Below, in pieces: positions 49,348 to 52,406 of a DNA stretch of 52,406 bases. The DNA comes from Fibrella aquatilis (GTDB lineage: Bacteria > Bacteroidota > Bacteroidia > Cytophagales > Spirosomataceae), in contig NZ_JAFMYU010000037.1 of the NCBI RefSeq assembly GCF_017353255.1, forward strand, positions 1 through 52,406. Reading direction: 5' to 3'. The notes below the pieces were generated by a model. It saw only the letters and a program-made list of their open reading frames with translations. It was not told where the DNA came from and made no database searches. The position numbers and the translations under genes were made by a program. Numbering within the stretch: position 1 is the stretch's first letter; each line of letters starts with the position of its first letter.

Positions 49348-51567
49348 TCAAGGAATAATCAGCACCCGGCGGGCTACGTTAAAGCCCTGCGACCGAACCC
49401 GTACAACGTATTGCCCCGCAGTGAGGCCCTGCACGTTGATTACTTTTCGCTCATTGAACGAAGCTACTTTTGCCGAATAAACCGTCTGGCCCGCCAGGGT
49501 AGCAATAGTAATATCAGCGTTTTGAAGGTCTTCAATGGTTTCAATGGCGATAACCCCGTTCGACGATGGGTTGGGATAAACGTTCATGCCGCCACCAGCG
49601 TCGCCGGTAGTATACTGCAACTCATTCGAGAAGTTTGAGTAGCATGTGATACTACCACTGGGCAGAGTGAATACGGCCTTTGCCCGCGCCGAATAAGGCC
49701 CTGAGTTGACCGCTTTGGCTGTGGAGCCATTTTGGTTGTTTAAAAACTGCGTTCCCCGTCGCCAGTCGAACTGCTCATTGTTGGGGAAACCCGGCAGGTT
49801 AGCCTGGAGCGTGAAAGCCCCAACCTGCTCAATGGTAGGCGTAATTAGTTTGGGCCGTATTACCAGCGAGATGCCCGTCGACGTGGTTGATTTACAGCCA
49901 TATGTATTCACCGCCTGCACCGAATAGGTACCAGCCGTGGCTACATTGATTGTACGCTGCGTACTGCCATTGCTCCAGACAGCCTGCGACTGAGGTGTCA
50001 CGTTGGCTACTAACGACAGCACCGAGTCGGCACAAACCTGTTGCTGAGTCGCCGCAACGGCAGTTCCCTGCTGGGCTACTGATACGGTAGGCACGGTTGG
50101 TTGAATAGGGTTGCTCACCTCTACCACCGGCGATAGGTATGTATTGCCCGAACCGTCTTTTAGCTTTGCCTGATACACACCTGGCTGGGTAATGGTAATG
50201 GCACGCCCCGTTTGTCCCGTACGCCACTCATAGCTTTGGTAACCTGTTGGCAGGCTCACCGATACACTATTATTGGTCGGACCACAGTTGACGGTTGCCA
50301 CAGGTTGCGCTTGTGGCAGCAGGGGAATAGAGCCAACAAAAAAAGATGCACTCATACTCTCGTACCAGGCTTGGGCCAACTGCAATAGCCCATCGCCCGA
50401 AAAGTGAATACCATCAGGGCGATTTGGCTGAATCACGTCGGTAAAAGGACCGGCATAGACGTTATTGTTAAACGTGTTGATGACCGACGTTTGGGCGTTT
50501 GTAAACTTGGTATTATTACTGTAGATAAATCCACAGGCCTTCTCGCAGTCTTTGTTGCCTTTGCAGCCACTGATACAGTTGCCGTCTGGAAAGCCAATTC
50601 GTGACGAACGAGCCAACACCCAGGCTGGATAGCGCCGCGTATCGGAACGCGTTTTATCGACTAGCGTCTGCATGGCCGCCCGGTACTCTTCCTGGGTGAA
50701 TTTGAGAGCATCGTTGTTCTGGTCGAGCAGGTTGTCATTTTCGCCCTGCTGCCACAAAACAGCTCGCATACCCTGTAGCGAACAATAATAGCGCAGCGCT
50801 ATACGCAGATTAGCGTAGGGCATTCCCTTTGGAAAAAGCTCATTGGGTGTACCCAGGGCAAAAATGTTTTTGGTGTACTTATCGTCGAAGCTCTCAATCC
50901 AGTTGCGAATCGAGGTTGCCTCCCAAGCTGTGTTGATAAACAGAACAGGCACATTGTACTGTTGCGCCAGTAAGTCACCTAACTTACCCCAGCACCAGGC
51001 ACTTTGCCCGCGCGGGCCAATAATCGAGTTAGCACCCAGTTGCTCGAACGTTGGCGACGGCGGGTCGGCTAGCGAATTGGCTACAATGTTGTTATAGGTT
51101 ACGCAGTTCACCCGATCATCGGCAGCTGACGCGGCACCGTAGTCTAGAAAACCCTGTGCGTTGGATTGCCCCGTGATAATGAACACTTCGCCAATACCCA
51201 CTTTGCGGATTACGTCCTGCGCAATGACCTTACCGTTCTGAAAAGCCTGTACCTCCAGCCTATACCAGCCGCCTGACCCTTGCACCGACCCCTGAAATAC
51301 ACTGCCCTGAGGGTTTCGCTGAAAGGTAGCCCAGGAAGTGTTAATACCTTGCCCGACTACTTCAGCCACCAACCGGGCCTGTAGGCTATCAACGGCCTGG
51401 TAATAGGTACCTGACAGAAAGATCGTACTCTTGTTGTCGTTGTTTCGTTGAAAAACAGCCCGACTTTCGGGGTATGTAATTTTTATGCCTGTTTGCGCCA
51501 GCGCACTTGTGGTAGACAGGCCAAATAAACATGCGTATAAAATCCGACGCATACACGTTCGTTTCAT
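49348..51567 (-). CDS. Secreted SASA-type (sialate O-acetylesterase-like) esterase with T9SS type A domain
   Basis: A ~739-residue secreted protein. A signal peptide (ILYACLFGLSTTSALAQ) is followed by a beta domain and an SGNH-type esterase: nucleophile in VFIITGQSNAQGF, oxyanion-type Asn in WQQGENDNL, and the catalytic Asp/His in RPDGIHFSGDG. Two Ig-like segments with cysteines follow, then the type A sorting domain (MNVYPNPSSNGVIAIETIED to VVRVRSQGFNVARRVLI). It probably removes acetyl groups from a polysaccharide outside the cell. The alternative start is the ATG at 51552. The neighbour at 51689 is a paralogue over the last ~200 residues. Confidence 0.87.
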   Translation of the reverse strand: MKRTCMRRILYACLFGLSTTSALAQTGIKITYPESRAVFQRNNDNKSTIFLSGTYYQAVDSLQARLVAEVVGQGINTSWATFQRNPQGSVFQGSVQGSGGWYRLEVQAFQNGKVIAQDVIRKVGIGEVFIITGQSNAQGFLDYGAASAADDRVNCVTYNNIVANSLADPPSPTFEQLGANSIIGPRGQSAWCWGKLGDLLAQQYNVPVLFINTAWEATSIRNWIESFDDKYTKNIFALGTPNELFPKGMPYANLRIALRYYCSLQGMRAVLWQQGENDNLLDQNNDALKFTQEEYRAAMQTLVDKTRSDTRRYPAWVLARSSRIGFPDGNCISGCKGNKDCEKACGFIYSNNTKFTNAQTSVINTFNNNVYAGPFTDVIQPNRPDGIHFSGDGLLQLAQAWYESMSASFFVGSIPLLPQAQPVATVNCGPTNNSVSVSLPTGYQSYEWRTGQTGRAITITQPGVYQAKLKDGSGNTYLSPVVEVSNPIQPTVPTVSVAQQGTAVAATQQQVCADSVLSLVANVTPQSQAVWSNGSTQRTINVATAGTYSVQAVNTYGCKSTTSTGISLVIRPKLITPTIEQVGAFTLQANLPGFPNNEQFDWRRGTQFLNNQNGSTAKAVNSGPYSARAKAVFTLPSGSITCYSNFSNELQYTTGDAGGGMNVYPNPSSNGVIAIETIEDLQNADITIATLAGQTVYSAKVASFNERKVINVQGLTAGQYVVRVRSQGFNVARRVLIIP

Positions 51568-51688
51568 TAGTGAATTAAACCCGACACAGCCAGGTGATTC
51601 GGTCATTGTCATGCACAGCAATTAGTGCACACAATGCCTTGCTTTCGGTCTTCAGAACCGTAAAAGTAACGCAAAATGCCCGTTATTA

Positions 51689-52406
51689 TTACTGGCCTAT
51701 CTGGATGCGCTTCGAGGTTTTCAACCCCGTAGACTGTAATTGCAGGATGTACGGGCCAGGTAGCAGCATATATAGTTGAAGCTGCTTTCGTTCGCCTAGC
51801 GTGGTAGCATCTGTTTTATAAACCACCTGTCCTGAAAGTGTATAGATGGTGATAGCCGCATTTGACAGATCTTCCAGGCTTTCAATTAAAAAGTTGCCAT
51901 CCGGGCTAGGGTTCGGGTAGATGCTCAGCGCCTCACCATTGGTGGGCAACGCGTAATCGTATGGCGTAGATGGTAATGATAAACAGACCAATGTAGGCGA
52001 ATACGTGTTCGCCGTTCGCACAGAATACTGTCCACTCTGTGTAACCCGCAATTGAGCCGTAGCTACCGTGAGCGAATCAGTACCACGTCGCCAATAATAA
52101 CGCTCATTGGCAGGTGCACCGCTGGCTTCGAGCAAAAATGTACCAACTTGTTGTAACATGGGTGGGGCTGGACGAGGGCGGGTGGCGGTAAGAATAAAGC
52201 CACTATTAGGCGAAAGGCACCCGTTGTTGTCGCGGGTACGGGCGCTAAACGTCCCTCCCTGTCTGACAATCAGCACCTGCGTGGAATCGCCGGTTGACCA
52301 GATCGTGCGGAACGGCGAGTTGGACTGTAATGTCACAAAATCGCCATCGCAGAAAATCAACTGCCCTTTTGCTGTGATCACTGGCGGGCTGGGTAGCGGA
52401 TTAACT
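51689..52406 (-). CDS. T9SS type A sorting-domain protein, 5' end outside the window
   Basis: Partial. The frame stays open to the window edge (the segment before GTG at 52381 reads NPLPSPPVITAKG), so the gene begins beyond 52406. The visible ~239 residues hold Ig-like segments with cysteines (LIFCDGDFVTLQS, NNGCLSPNSGFI) and the type A domain (LSIYPNPSPDGNFLIESLED to QLQSTGLKTSKRIQIG). It resembles the C-terminal part of the SASA esterase 68 bp downstream of its coding end. Catalytic part unknown. Confidence 0.8.
   Translation of the reverse strand, partial: VNPLPSPPVITAKGQLIFCDGDFVTLQSNSPFRTIWSTGDSTQVLIVRQGGTFSARTRDNNGCLSPNSGFILTATRPRPAPPMLQQVGTFLLEASGAPANERYYWRRGTDSLTVATAQLRVTQSGQYSVRTANTYSPTLVCLSLPSTPYDYALPTNGEALSIYPNPSPDGNFLIESLEDLSNAAITIYTLSGQVVYKTDATTLGERKQLQLYMLLPGPYILQLQSTGLKTSKRIQIGQ

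Overview
The window looks like a chromosome segment of a Bacteroidota bacterium of the order Cytophagales, probably Spirosoma/Fibrella-like (Spirosomaceae). This rests on type IX secretion (T9SS) sorting domains of type A and type B, a PorE-like OmpA protein, a CarB without the C-terminal allosteric domain, the Bacteroidota GlmU-like nucleotidyltransferase, DUF1501/DUF1800 and SASA-type esterase families, and starts without clear Shine-Dalgarno sites. The genus is inferred from gene content only. No tRNA, rRNA, CRISPR array or transposase was seen.

Layout. 1-2130: mcrC and a META-domain lipoprotein. 2299-9765: gpsA, a periplasmic M16 peptidase, DoxX, and a DUF1800/DUF1501 pair. 9930-11087: a small lipoprotein and two overlapping unknown genes. 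11210-15863: an accessory island with a C5 cytosine methyltransferase (dcm), a large GHKL-ATPase/PD-(D/E)XK nuclease fusion and a divergent vsr, sitting between the 3' end of carB and a second, diverged copy of that 3' end. 15864-18737: carB. 18738-21888: a phospholipase-D/J-domain fusion with two AT-rich unknown genes, then two small antitoxin-like genes. 21991-32000: CaiB-type CoA transferase, T9SS type B protein with PorE-like OmpA protein, ispE, an oxidase subunit III, a GlmU-like enzyme and holB. 32085-44438: a 1,450-residue T9SS cargo protein, DUF937-OmpA, a K+ channel, a Tat-exported HisC-like aminotransferase, a COG4299 membrane acyltransferase and an ABC exporter pair. 44493-49206: nuoABCDEF of complex I. 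49348-52406: two tandem paralogous T9SS type A proteins, the second cut by the window edge.

Two things stand out. First, the dcm/GHKL-nuclease/vsr island is flanked by about 114 bp direct copies of the carB 3' end (about 91% identical), the pattern of a restriction-modification unit inserted with a long target duplication; a relic terminator suggests the distant copy is the original carB end. Second, at least twelve intergenic gaps are filled almost entirely by long inverted repeats with arms of 23-55 bp. They come in several unrelated stem flavours (GAAAGAGTG, ACAATGTAC, GGTGAGT and others) but keep the same polarity relative to stop and start codons, and some share the same apical core. No transposase explains them here, and they are the best candidate for an undescribed genome-wide element family.
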